Below, piece after piece: positions 40,201 through 41,999 of a DNA stretch of 64,000 bases. Below the pieces are notes generated by a model. That model had not been told where the DNA came from, did no database searches, and saw only the letters and a list, made by a program, of their open reading frames with translations. The first letter of the stretch is position 1, and every line of letters starts with the position of its first letter. The position numbers were made by a program, and so were the translations under genes. This stretch comes from Roseisalinus antarcticus (GTDB lineage: Bacteria > Pseudomonadota > Alphaproteobacteria > Rhodobacterales > Rhodobacteraceae). The stretch spans positions 28,139 to 92,138 of the forward strand of contig NZ_FWFZ01000016.1 in assembly GCF_900172355.1 (NCBI RefSeq), in the 5' to 3' direction.

Positions 40201-41227
40201 CGATATCGCCGAAGCCGCCCAGCAGGTCGAGCGGCCCGCTGACCGTGGGCGCGGTCATGTCGCCGGTCCAGTCGATGTCGAAATTCTCGACCGAGCCGAA
40301 GCCCGCGTCGCCCGAGATATCCACCGACGCCGTGCCCGACAACGCGACGGAGGCGCTGTCGGCGATGGCGCCGGTCAGGTCCGCCAGCCGCAAGGTCGCC
40401 TGACTTGGGGTGACGGTCGCGGTGGCATCGACGGCGGCAGAGACGTTGCCCTCGAAATCGACGAAGCCGAAATCGAGCGTGGTGGTCAGGTCGGACAGGG
40501 CGCCCGAGACCGACGCCTCCAACACGGTGGGGCTGACGAAGAAGCCGGTCGCGTCGATCCCGAGTTGCAGGTCGGCCGTCGCCTCGAACCCGGTGGTCAG
40601 CTCGCCCCCGGCGGACAGGCTGACGCCAAGCCCGCCGTCATCGGCCGACAGGTCCAGCGCGACGGGGGCGGGGGCGACGGTGCGGGTCAGGCTGACATCG
40701 AAAATGGCGTCGGTCGCGTCGGCCGTGACCGTGACGTCGACGCTGCCCAGCCCGTCGGTGAAACTTCCCGAAAGGGCCGCCGCAAGCTCATCCCCGGTGG
40801 GGGTGGCATCGGTAAAGGCGCCGGACAGCGGGTCGAGGTAATCCTCGATCTTGTCGGTAAGATAGGTCGAGAGCGTATTGCCCAGATCGACCGCCGTACC
40901 AAGCGTGCGGTTGATGACCGGGACGGATTGCGCCAGCGCCTGGTGGGATTCGAGCGTCGCGATCCAGGTCTCCAACGCCTGCGCCCCGGTGATCAGTGCG
41001 CCGGCGTCGCCGGTCAGGTCGGCGTTGAGAAGGATGCGCGGCTCGAGCGCCTCGACCTCGGCCTTGCGGCGCGGCTTCCGCTTCGCCCCGGTCGCTTTCC
41101 GTTTCGGCTGGCTGGCGTTCGGCAGACGAAGGCTGGTCGCGGGGCCCAATGGGATACCACCGTAGAGACCAAGCCGAGATGTGCCGCTGAACAGGGTACC
41201 CCGGCGTCCGCTCCACCGATGTCTCAT
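13217..41227 (-). CDS. Giant LEPR-XLL repeat protein, 9,336 residues (putative exported adhesin)
   Basis: One uninterrupted 28-kb frame; the ATG at 41227 follows an AGGGA site. Residues 1-60 are basic without a classical signal peptide, then LEPRILLNAD at 61-70, the LEPR-XLL motif of very large exported proteins. About 70-2720: repeated alpha/beta units with a recurrent helix such as LPVIGDELDRILAIAQRI. About 2816-3656: RTX Ca-binding nonapeptides (GGxGxDxL). About 3680-4055: propeller-like. About 4065-4500: parallel beta-helix. About 4520-4690: carbohydrate-binding-like jelly roll. About 4690-7920: four repeats of a header (e.g. NDDSLVGDIYTTA, YDLEAGDRIWIDAG) plus a beta-helix. About 7920-9330: cadherin/Ig-like domains. 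It lacks the C-terminal RTX cluster usual in type I substrates. DUF3467, GAF-HlyD, M50-HlyD, SecA-like and adaptor genes follow on the same strand. A surface or matrix adhesin role and dedicated export are inferred. Confidence 0.9.
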   Translation of the reverse strand: MRHRWSGRRGTLFSGTSRLGLYGGIPLGPATSLRLPNASQPKRKATGAKRKPRRKAEVEALEPRILLNADLTGDAGALITGAQALETWIATLESHQALAQSVPVINRTLGTAVDLGNTLSTYLTDKIEDYLDPLSGAFTDATPTGDELAAALSGSFTDGLGSVDVTVTADATDAIFDVSLTRTVAPAPVALDLSADDGGLGVSLSAGGELTTGFEATADLQLGIDATGFFVSPTVLEASVSGALSDLTTTLDFGFVDFEGNVSAAVDATATVTPSQATLRLADLTGAIADSASVALSGTASVDISGDAGFGSVENFDIDWTGDMTAPTVSGPLDLLGGFGDIASGDLDGLFAAATDFLGRLNTGDLLGDLPIFGSGLSDLADPGALVGNLLDGLTFTDLDELRAEVLAQANLSDLGLRRVDLDGDGVEDAIVFDVGFTNTVTGDLSVDWTEDALFDLEAQATVAGASALVSGQLGFGVDLRGGAPALFLYAGGAEPAVRIQTSLTGIDAAARAGFLDLTVSGGTADADVTLRLSQGDGSPVISLVSLGGSIIDAGVFAEVGGAMNVSMPLDSSAIPGLPRTLMANWPDLSDPTTFTTNAGTFLDVDQWTSLSEQTVLDALDALPGILRSLAEEFGRDLPVIGDELDRILAIAQRIEDALDTIQSFADPASLATALQALFDTVTVTASETALEIEIEELNSFDETLSVGLQETIGGGLGTLNLNGSARAQGSSDLDLTLGILLDPTLAFQDRVYLASGPATALSVGLQVTTPAPFSAAAALGPLTVQARNATVEIGARAGDGSLDAANPATLSTRLVDPATSANDGRATLRELLGAGAGAFTTPAMAGKVEARAELAATAGATTSVPVSFDWRLDRPADPPAIDLDTSALAALLPSSPSDILGDGSLTDTARAAIQQLGPWLDQFAEAAAQSPILNQPLPVIDKSLAELLDLDGSLSDAALALLDHFSNPGALAEEAAAAAADALEALADAGRQVIVDRANMFAGLIDAAQTEVAEQLGLIQGRDLFVMQIGFEIEESLAGEAISYIEQTTGLSIDATLTGNATVMLRLTIGLDLDPLRDPEDAVFLRLDEFNAGIDASLDTGVGSSLRLGVLDLDLDNASTLRLQAQVSGGVAGTDLPQPLTLSEILGTSIDGLLNIEAGPSSVSGAVIVRAGLSGIGSGTGVFTFSGDPLSGEPPTVVLSGALANELPNFENLDANSLLEGLRGIAAWMSSLTGADFMGAEVPFSDATVGDLLDWGVAFSEQVTSTLEDAENFADFSSIEELVQKLAAAAGVPEGSLSSSYNTSTDRLDFSLILNHDFGTLDAGFAVGEDFGGLAELSSDGMISLSASGALQLSFGFDLSRVETILVAAAAAPANGNVQDLAEDLQRAVSAALNAGATLPEGGTTEGLAPDGITVGTRNISGGTALTMALSSDLGGRLAFASAGTDPATTELGFGRAQTRSTVTLTGDDPAPANGQLTNDAVLRIAIGSRPPQTITLAAADTATNTGVADLVADLNLAMHAMNVARQADGLAPLTALSSTTGNIRFFLSDDVPAMIIEPDATDAGGAAELGFGTRREVGAPQSLQVASSNILNGLYIDDLVGTATVAVDGTVDAAARFGVVDIVLDGATVDLDGSITLDLDPGVFYLAELPSNPALIGDFFSGAGLGTSISGSFTAPVTVTGPLATLFSLDGTETLSVTVPDAFDPSGWTVSAPDLGEIGDFDGLTPEDIADALIQLGELLVSWFENTGLGADLPILADTISGLLTLADTVLDAATAFRDDPTGALAGLEADLETLLIDAGVLGNASDLDLMFDAPTSSLLFDIRLSQSIGSSDPGVGPKEFAVDLADLGIGSLGGISGVGSLVDASGSATMTFSAAAEANLVFGIDLSGATPSVFVDEQTGLSVGLFALGSDLDFELALGPLGVFVREGTARVSRAGYDVGATDAANRGTLQFGFSNAQARYAISQLISNATTLRNALEFDSDIVFDVDLPVDFPLEGNSLGNITLTTADLGGILEDLIRGNGIAAGDITLSAPDFAAEIANMDLLGSFSGIGAGLDLALKSIEDLLRGELFGIDLPIVGDQLGDAANFVADFRAQIKAATNNYSSPGFDAVLDALDLVFGSALKSAELHYTDSDGADQVWARGGDYEGDILTISDVEIVLRLGRVENIASGDVSFDLGLPGLGLSVDEGSEVNVDLDWDLDFGFGLSRSTGFYLLSDVGLDDGGNPAPEFRAALTASLSDNFRAAAKLGFLEAIVETGEGPGQEQTAIYGGLSFDLQGGRELAVTSLGTGNFALDWDLGANVDLDLKVGFGFDLESGESSSPFPSLEAQLAADWALGSTGQLGTPTVALNNIALNLGSFINDYIVTVFQPVLDALEPIQPLLDILFEPLPLLSDVFGRPVTMVDLAELFFGDNEIVAFLESVGQIYNVVSAARAASASGSIVLVDSIDLSGSDLGGSQQISFTPAQLAGRSSGISSVEDLFSAMGSKGAGGFASALGAVRDDEDGGFAIPLLEDPMLALGLLFGQDVPLVTYDMPALRVGFDFRQSIPIWPAPPINLVLGGGLYAGLDLAFGYDTYGARRFLETNDPTSLLAGLYIDDLKNGEDVPEAYLRGELYGGASVGFPGLSVGATAGISAEILFNFADGVKHEGADPLPGEGDGKIRFEEIEANLQGGPLCIFDVSGRFAFFVDIVFEYIFSSSRINVLDITLLDFNIPSCLDVVPELATYTAGTNELILNVGDRANIRGGGYEGETKEDYEVTALSNGQVKVKAFGFTQTYGTEDGDDIQSIRGDFGSDHDSLILSGDFETKAGTDMGISIRGGSGNDVLQGGQNAETLIGGTGDDEVYGGGGDDLLYASNPGESGISGQDNLDGGSGNDLLIGSDGNDVARGGAGDDRIFTGGGRDILFGQVGDDILVGGGGADLIFGEDGTDQLFGGGDADVMLGGSDNDLIVGGNTATNPTPTEALTAGMFAAEGADGADFIAGDSAGFAFIEGQPNKNASFFNDFKARTGYAPTLDYNTLAAALPGVSEGDDSIVGFMGDDWIAGQGGDDDIDAGTNNDVVHAGAGEDSVIGSTGADLIFGGSGDDIIDAGAQNDVVLGDAGADTILGKSGDDKLTGGDGDDSILGGVGDDRINGGRGDDSLAGESGDDTVRGQEGNDTITGGADNDRLSGDAGADSISGNDGDDRISGGRDGDTIFGNAGADRIYGGGDRDSLYGGTEGDTILGDDGNDTIEGNEGADSIRGGADDDEILGGLGGDSIAGEAGEDRIWGQEGADSISGGLGADEVRGGSGDDQIDGDAGSDLLFGGSGDDSLSGGGDADFLHGETGNDVIDAGAGDDVATGGAGDDDLTGGDGNDLLLGNAGTDVLTGEDGDDVLRAGDGVGNQLFGGDGRDLLFGADVVSATGDSLFGGNDDDSVFGLAGDDTIGLGEGNDYAEGGRGDDSISGDAGRDEIHGGRGDDSVAGGDDIDLIFGDLGDDSLRGGAGDDQIDGGLGTDTIRGDAGDDTLRAGGGDGDSIAGDGGHDVITGSDDGGDIISGGTGDDRIESLGGNDSVNGNQGDDAISTGAGDDTADGGLGRDVIDGGADDDLLRGAATGGDGAADEVDRIFGRAGDDLIFGGAGADLMFGGLGDDDIVAGPGTGDTVDYGPGGDGAGLGAGTADPVIPPIAPAAPQPQDLPNGILATAGWTNLSGLAGLELAGAEGLPPQSFALASAPGGGRFAAWIDPADGGGVRVALQSGSGWTELGGSVTGQGVAAGATGSLSAVDLMVDATGAPVVAWIETGSSDAIHVMRWNGAAWVQQGPDLNIGLAGLSDGLTLAESGGELAAFWRDTGGIKARILTAGTWQALGVGSVLTGSVNSFDVAVAASGDFAVAYDQNATESSALGVRLFDGASWSTVAGVTTDTASDPSVAWIGSTLYLAYTEINDATGERDDIAVRSWNGTSWTNRSSGLSMPGEVASAPDLATGGGALHLVWQSVRAGDTTHPVEIEHRILQGGVFVERIPGDALSPGAGLQQDDLAGLDLAVDGTGTAFVGFMTGGPGGAGEAYRGLVTLAGTEPATRVVAASLAAAQAALSSGAPGTTVVLAAGTYGGGLTIASDGVALVGAGPGVTVTGGVAVTGSGVTVQGLDLGSLAATGADGLRLSDLTLGQMTLTGGDGIGIERVTASGAVQLGGQTDLLARANAFLGGTVIATAVDGLIEGNLLEGTTALTIDAVATGMIRDNEIAGTGLGLAYNAGAQISGNLITGMTGVTTSVASPAAAFGASGRNTVIGEALGVSLTDALLVNTDVTGGTTGVSGTGKIGGDDLASGVLIHDSATGVSGFSGRILHLTVMDSGRGVVATAGQEILRSVFVRTGTEAILVDGVSGVQIEGVTIQTPTGDGVRLAGAASEVEVLSSVIEVAGGYAINVANTAQTGFFSDWNLLHAEGSGHLVYWTRDFDDILDWQMDLARFDLHSTGTTVINPMLSRPVFADRAGGDLSILPTLAGQRITSVGAEAGDPATLADRAGFVDNLLGNPGFETGGTGWTVNATGSVAATGGFRNGGHFQPGNAALGFAEQTVALDLASFSAADIDTGQVDLIFGGRLRSDGTGPFADAGSITLTFLDAGGAQVGSPVRIDSSNPGDRWERLAERVEIPAGARQITFRFEAARDGTGTNQARLDAAFAVMTAARVGTDVGAVPESARIAGGTMQDPRLRLVFPDLYTDWEKTEPLSIRWDSFGNTAGSPVSITLWQDGPSGPELVTTIATTPNDGEHIWIPDTSGIDFGTYGLRIQVSLADSPEVFDRSVETFTIPEDGTEFWVDDSSNVDDEFTPGVTGSNRATGKLADAPKSSPINLLRAYDLGAGAILRVDTGEYPLLSDMVISGTFDFGLGLDEGFQMIGAATGETLLRPVLGAQSGHHGIELYDADFVTLTNLSIADADYGLWVRNDSQNLTIDGLTVSNTLRDGIRIESGQSGITIDGLDISNTGRDGLYVAGSVDHLDNSVFRNIGDDAVEARGSIARIDGLDIQNVDDYGIYLQVTGGGALTRTTVDDARNGVYLSNSTGLFTVGDEDLSQALGIIVSNIQSTGISANGSSLVAGSTVLSSGLSVSSAYGILISGSADAVSNVVTGSDRGIYTNSVGSDILNNRIYANREYGILTGRSGTIGGNVIYDSVVGIDVNTFSALSVLNNLVYANSTAAFRTGASGATTIRSNTFVQSGSGIAVDLESGDRNTVLRDNIIVADGAGALGVRMHPNAQGSFDSDFNLFQTLNGANLGVWQSANRATLADWQIASFLDAESIVGDPGFVDPAGADGVVGYVSAGASDGRDDNFHLSSLTGQEMTAALAPVLDGTTGLPVFLASTRIAGGSQSIAIDRADLAAVVADEPVENGGYRNLGAYGGTVQASESPAQFILTTAPRDGETVQQGDTVEIDWRAAGVPGDVTISVSQNGGAFVDIATGEANDGSYIWAVPVAQPLDSYRIRVSSDDVAGLEGISDSFQVAAPINVYYVNDSSTVGDVYATAAGSATNDGLTAGTPIDSLRQLLETYDLGAGDIVLVDTGVYSLTANIRLDDTVSGTGDAAGERFIIRGPDVAGAVARFDRGNTSAGAYVFDVIGDWITIEDLTLVSGDDTVRVRDTAEGLTLDGITIHDPSDTGVAVQAGASGILLEGLVVDLASRGVELEGDADVTVRDGLFSQNSYGIRSSYDGLVVENGRYFDNTYGIYVYGENVLSNVIAHDNSQYGIYVGQGTLINATSYNHVSGEGVTAAINARVIGGQFYNNSVGIVVDRGTHASGIETFGNTTGAYLTGNYLDTRLTGSRIFDNSGSNVRVNLSGGGGVVVENNLIYGDTTIGLNVDGERNVLIANNTFSLTGGTAITADSVVDMNVNSNIFAMEGGDVFAIAADSQAGFASDFNLYHLTAGARLGTWDAVVAPGLTEWFYVTGRDISSRLGDPGFTDPDGADDLPGWDSTTILATQTIDNADGGPGYFQTGVITLDDKGRNLAGQPDGTQARIEPGGLAEWTFDGLDPTAIYRVWATWDGDSASSRATVFDVLDGDVIVSRERVSQYGDPSTAIAGEGVPWRDLGLVRITGDTLTVQAYGQDSRPFLADAIRIEALPGSGATDDDFSIDPNGPARDGADLVRPYYAEGAPNGGRSDIGALGGTAQAALSPAELLQVLSPTRFDKIEVGEVTSVAIRTDGLRDIRPVLNVNLGARATATAVQEPGKGAWSDGFLVGLSGASSSTATLSGLTLTSPMLGADGLYASYLRGDDMTLTLPELADGTYTLRLHGWSTAYSDNLSDRITVTADGAEVLTDFSFFGLTGARSVVGTVAMQVTVTGGDGLSIRIEAPGSYNPAIAALEVQETVPGGDPAATVAVEASTDGGVTWTSVGSGIALDRFGAAQFDWTPAEAFADTSTRLRAVSEQTGAEGEISGAILIGNNGRDFFINDGSLTGDQYTTAVGDDANTGKSADAPMATLANLLDTYDLEAGDRVFVDSGVYLLTRDTTFTADDSGDASQFVEVIGPTVEGSEAIFDRTSRTTGADGFQILGADYIRISNVTVTNAYRGFAILSGSDFTVLDNVTVHDTDHEAVEVSTDSHDGLFRDLTLRNSALTTGNAAYFGGDRIVMEGGEVRENRNGVQFSSAAADAVITGTHFVDNTSRSLFMYGGTASDLVIDGNLGGVNSTAAYLYDVTATGIAATGNQGFAVQSYYGSLSDSVFTGNRVGVDAYIGARVFNNTFVDNTDVGIYSGRASSTVIAGNDVSGSAFGIALRPSNGDSATIRNNVIHGDAIRKAISISEGDDHLVENNTIVMGAAGEIGIEIYGSTPDSVLRNNLVQMSAGAALSLTPEAQLGVRSDYNQFDLSGTATVGLWDGQVYAGREAFHYATGLDGHSIEAPAMFVDAAGGDFRLMAAGPGVDAGDPGSIHTLEPDTNGGRVNIGAFGNTADAQTSAAQTIQVLSPNRGEKFQAGTSYPLTFRTYGFLRDQAVLSLSARSVEITAPDGVHWQSSDAFRSGSGILRSVGTNYVGTDRPEVPVEIYDWAVRIPSSGTPLRYTLPAADGTFALRVHGIAGSSTPASFDVFVNGVEMASNRTFYDATDGTYVATSFDVSGIAAVDGEIVVEFMADSSSGYPLLSGLELLREVPAASGTPRFDMEVSTDGGTSWTPVAGGVTVNRAGLGTVDWIATPETAGETALIRVTDANGVLSDTSDSGFRIANGGRDFYVNDDSLVGDIYTTAIGDNSNSGKSAADPMADLGALIRAYDLEAGDRIWIDAGSYVIPTDIFLDAEDSGAEGNPITIRGAGQGATVFTRLSNDAGSDGFQFRGATDISMSDFSLVGGYRGFVMETSAASDRVTLSDLTLTDMQYQGIYALAGNSDLSLRDLVVSNTGLSNSNTYAIDSAVTNLTLTGGQFFDNGRALEVGGSGTSVAEGFEVSGSRSTGAAVYVPSLSSGVSVTIRDAVIRDNAGDGVSINDTDGRIVDSEVYGNAATNIYVAYGSAVGNVVHGGTTGIYNLGGSIENNRIFSNDTGVYGRGGTFLRNQIYSNATGVSTYTSSSALYDFRQNLIYDNTNAAVVFSGRTGADFVGNTIYQSVGNALSLNNAFATDITLRNNILQSDQGDIISVSAAAAGGTFDSDFNLFHRGTVQASVGDWAGTAATDLADWQGVSGEGSSSVQAAPDFLDIDGADNVLGGLDTNLGGGADDNFNLDAGSAAIDAGTAFGALLRDYFDRPRSDDPTTPNTGDGYDLFVESSGTGTFAYSGVPISLRSSQYFSDQALPFTFHYQGTDYTEVRVVSDGYLQFGRQSPAYSNTEENFLARPIIAPFWTNMTTAVTNGDVFREEAGDGSWVRFRWQGQTQGLASANDVNFSVTLFDDGSVAFDYGAGNVDPRARIGLSAGNGDTFVYSDLNGGSPSDGDIRTLTPQDGLIYYDIGAFEFQGDSGDVTPPVVLSIPQLPPEAGTTADAFTALTVVTSEALELVSARSAANYELRGAGLDGIFDTSDDVLVALQPAYSFPETDLTLSFADPLADGNWRLTLSGTLAIYDTAGNRLDGDGDGNEGGDFIRTFEVDRSTNTLPVAVSSAVQVTEDGTVEITLQASDDDEDTLTFAITSQPAFGTLANFDPSTGVVTYRPTQDSTSSDTFSFSVDDGKLGTASATVSISVVPVNDRPVALAQTVAVTGGVLQTLVLSGTDIETASGDLVAQIVTAPSVGTLTRVSDLVFEYLAPAGTNGAETLTFTVTDTGDPAGTPGNVLTSLAATVTLNVSPGNTAPVIEAIPDQDLTQGEALSLDLAPLVSDGEDDAVTWELVSGPAGASLTPLGVFAWTGAGADRTVTVTVQATDDGSPARSTEAEFDIVLANTPPVAGPVSAEVLEDGSVAITLAGSDANDDALTYAITVPPSFGALESFDAEAGTVTYRPDPDSTQADSFTYSVTDSRSASTTGQVSVVVTPVNDRPVALAQTVAVTGGVLQTLVLSGTDIETASGDLVAQIVTAPSVGTLTRVSDLVFEYLAPAGTNGAETLTFTVTDTGDPAGTPGNVLTSLAATVTLNVSPGNTAPVIEVISDQVLTQGESLSLDLSGLVSDAEDDDIVWSLVLGPAGASVDPDTGLLTYTATGPNRSEDIQVRAIDGRDALLFDDETFSLEVRNGAPVASLAGPSAVLTGETLTVFPSATDPGGDDIVDWRIDWGDGTVETLAGTLESLSLSHSYAAPGPVTVILAAIDAQGGESDPADLAVEVRDENAKPAWEWRPAVQSNAGELLTLDLTDRVTDPEGDDLTFEVLSSDVAGITVSEDGVLSWDIPAGTEGQFSARVRATDAFGLQSSAIIRINVDNAGPVWDWSPAVQANSDGLFALDLTDRVTDPDGDTLTFGLLTWNAAGMTISPDGVFSWDIPAGTEGQFWARVQAMDPAGLSASTIFRINVDNAKPDWEWRPANSATAGELLTLDLTDRVTDPDGDALTFEVLTTDAPGLVVSEGGVLSWDIPPATEGQFTARVRATDGFGLSGSTIVTINVDNAKPDWEWRPANSATGGELLTLDLTDRVTDPDGDALTFEVLTTDAPGLVVSEGGVLSWDVPALSEGRFTAQVRATDARGLSSSTQVRIDVAAPAAAFAAFSSFAAFASEPAENTPPEATLTGPETATVGAEVSLTPEATDADGDAIETWRIDWGDGAVNEIDGTRNVISHVYDASGEQVVSLIAVDARGAESAPAYHVLWASEIEWTPAPRLSISGGSVEPSPEGDGEQVAFELDLTAPATEAVTVSFSLEADGEIREFGEAVIPAGRGSARLAFDLDSIIAGLWTEVTLRVYNVDGAVLPGGSFQVAETLMLVDEGRPDAVLADGPLPGQVEVAIEWS
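13980..15065 (-). repeat. Four tandem 91-residue (273-bp) Ig/cadherin-like repeats
   Basis: Four consecutive units with the pattern WxWxPA...LLTLDLTDRVTDPDGD...LTF...VSEDGVLSWDIP...G.F.A.V.ATD. The conserved W-W motif falls at 273-base intervals (about 14214, 14487, 14760, 15033 on the plus-strand scale). The two units nearest the C-terminus are almost identical in DNA, which points to recent duplication. This is a cadherin-like or putative Ig repeat array close to the end of the giant protein. Confidence 0.85.
15609..15926 (-). repeat. 318-bp near-perfect direct repeat, copy 1
   Basis: This 318-base segment recurs at 16467-16784, exactly 858 bases away. By eye I find a single difference, a C in copy 1 for a G in copy 2 within the cgcc-ccccgt stretch near 15874. 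The encoded 106 residues (starting PVNDRPVALAQTVAV) are the same in both copies. It is a recent internal duplication or gene-conversion tract. Confidence 0.9.
16467..16784 (-). repeat. 318-bp near-perfect direct repeat, copy 2
   Basis: Partner of the repeat at 15609-15926. Each copy encodes a cadherin-like domain and is followed by a different, clearly diverged domain. The exchange therefore affected one domain plus its edges and not the whole pair. Confidence 0.9.
17460..27150 (-). repeat. Four header-plus-beta-helix modules in the giant gene
   Basis: A recognisable header recurs four times on the minus strand, near 26640-26830, 24560-24770, 21770-21950 and 19440-19620. Each combines a V(N/D)DSS-like strand, a GK/AxxP segment and a YDLxAGD...VDxGxY segment. 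Each header is followed by several hundred residues of right-handed parallel beta-helix coils, rich in Asn, Gly, Thr and short hydrophobic triplets (VENNLIYGDT, NTFVDNTDVGIYSG). Spacing between headers is about 2.1, 2.8 and 2.3 kb, so modules are roughly 690-940 residues. A fifth, header-less beta-helix precedes them at about 27650-29040. Confidence 0.75.
30260..32790 (-). repeat. RTX (hemolysin-type Ca2+-binding) repeat array inside the giant gene
   Basis: Encodes about 840 residues of glycine/aspartate-rich nonapeptides (GGxGxDxL-x, e.g. LTGGDGDDSILGGVGDD), mostly in 18-residue pairs. In DNA it appears on the plus strand as a dense succession of gtcgtcgcc-type triplets. RTX repeats fold into calcium-filled beta-rolls after secretion. 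Here the block occupies residues about 2816-3656 of 9,336, that is the first 40 percent of the protein. A few repeats are interrupted by longer inserts near 32150-32350 (an ADGADFIAGDSAGFAF region). Confidence 0.92.
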
Positions 41228-41999
41228 GACAAATCCCTACCCCGGACCTATTGCAACGCTATCTCAAATTTCTGTCTGTGCCGCTTAAAAACGCGCGGCC
41301 GACCCGCAGATAATAGCCAAGCTTTTCCTATCCCGTCAATCCGTATTCGCCCTGTCCGACCCGAAACGGCTTTCGCGGGTCCTCGCCGACCGGGCGGCAC
41401 CTCTGGCCCCTCATTCGCGATGACCTTCCCCAGCGGCAGCGAGGGCGATATCCGCGGAGACCGGAGCGCGGGACTGTCTCCAAATCTGATGTGCTGATTT
41501 TGCGGACCTGATGCAGGGATCGGGTCCGGCGACGTCCAGGCCGTGCCCTGCGAACCCCAAAGATAACGGCAGCTTCGAGACAGGTCCGTCTGCGAGCCCC
41601 GCACTCGTCGCCTCCAATCGGGGAGGGGAGGTTTGATGGCTCTGGACCTGACAGTGTCCGGACGCTGCGGCAATTCCCGCATCGCCCCGCCCGGCACGGC
41701 GAAAGGCGCCGGCGACGGCATCCCGTGCTGATCCCGCCGCCAGCGCTTATCCGCCGATTAGCCGACCCTTCGCATGCCAGCGACCGCCATTCCGTCCGCG
41801 GCCATTTCCAAACGCGACCTGCCGCAAGCCAAAAGCTCCGCTTTGACGGCACTGTTTGCGGAGAGACTTGGCTGGACCCGCACCGGTGTGGGTCCGCTTG
41901 TTCGGGCGCCCAAAGGAACGGCGAGTTCGATCCAGGTCCGGCCCGAAAGAGGCATCGAGAAACGCACGTCCATGGCCGATTGCCATGTGCGCAGTGGGT
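41228..41999. other. Gene-free stretch upstream of the giant gene
   Basis: 772 bases between the start of the giant gene and the 3' end of the flagellar DUF1217 gene. Several short open frames exist in both strands, but they overlap each other, show no recognisable domain and lack good ribosome sites. The part next to the giant gene (41260-41330) is less GC-rich than its surroundings and probably holds the promoter; no clean -35/-10 pair is visible. Near 41874-41895 there is an imperfect palindrome (ggacccgcac-cg-gtgtgggtcc) without a T-run. The length of the region leaves room for regulatory binding sites. Confidence 0.5.
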
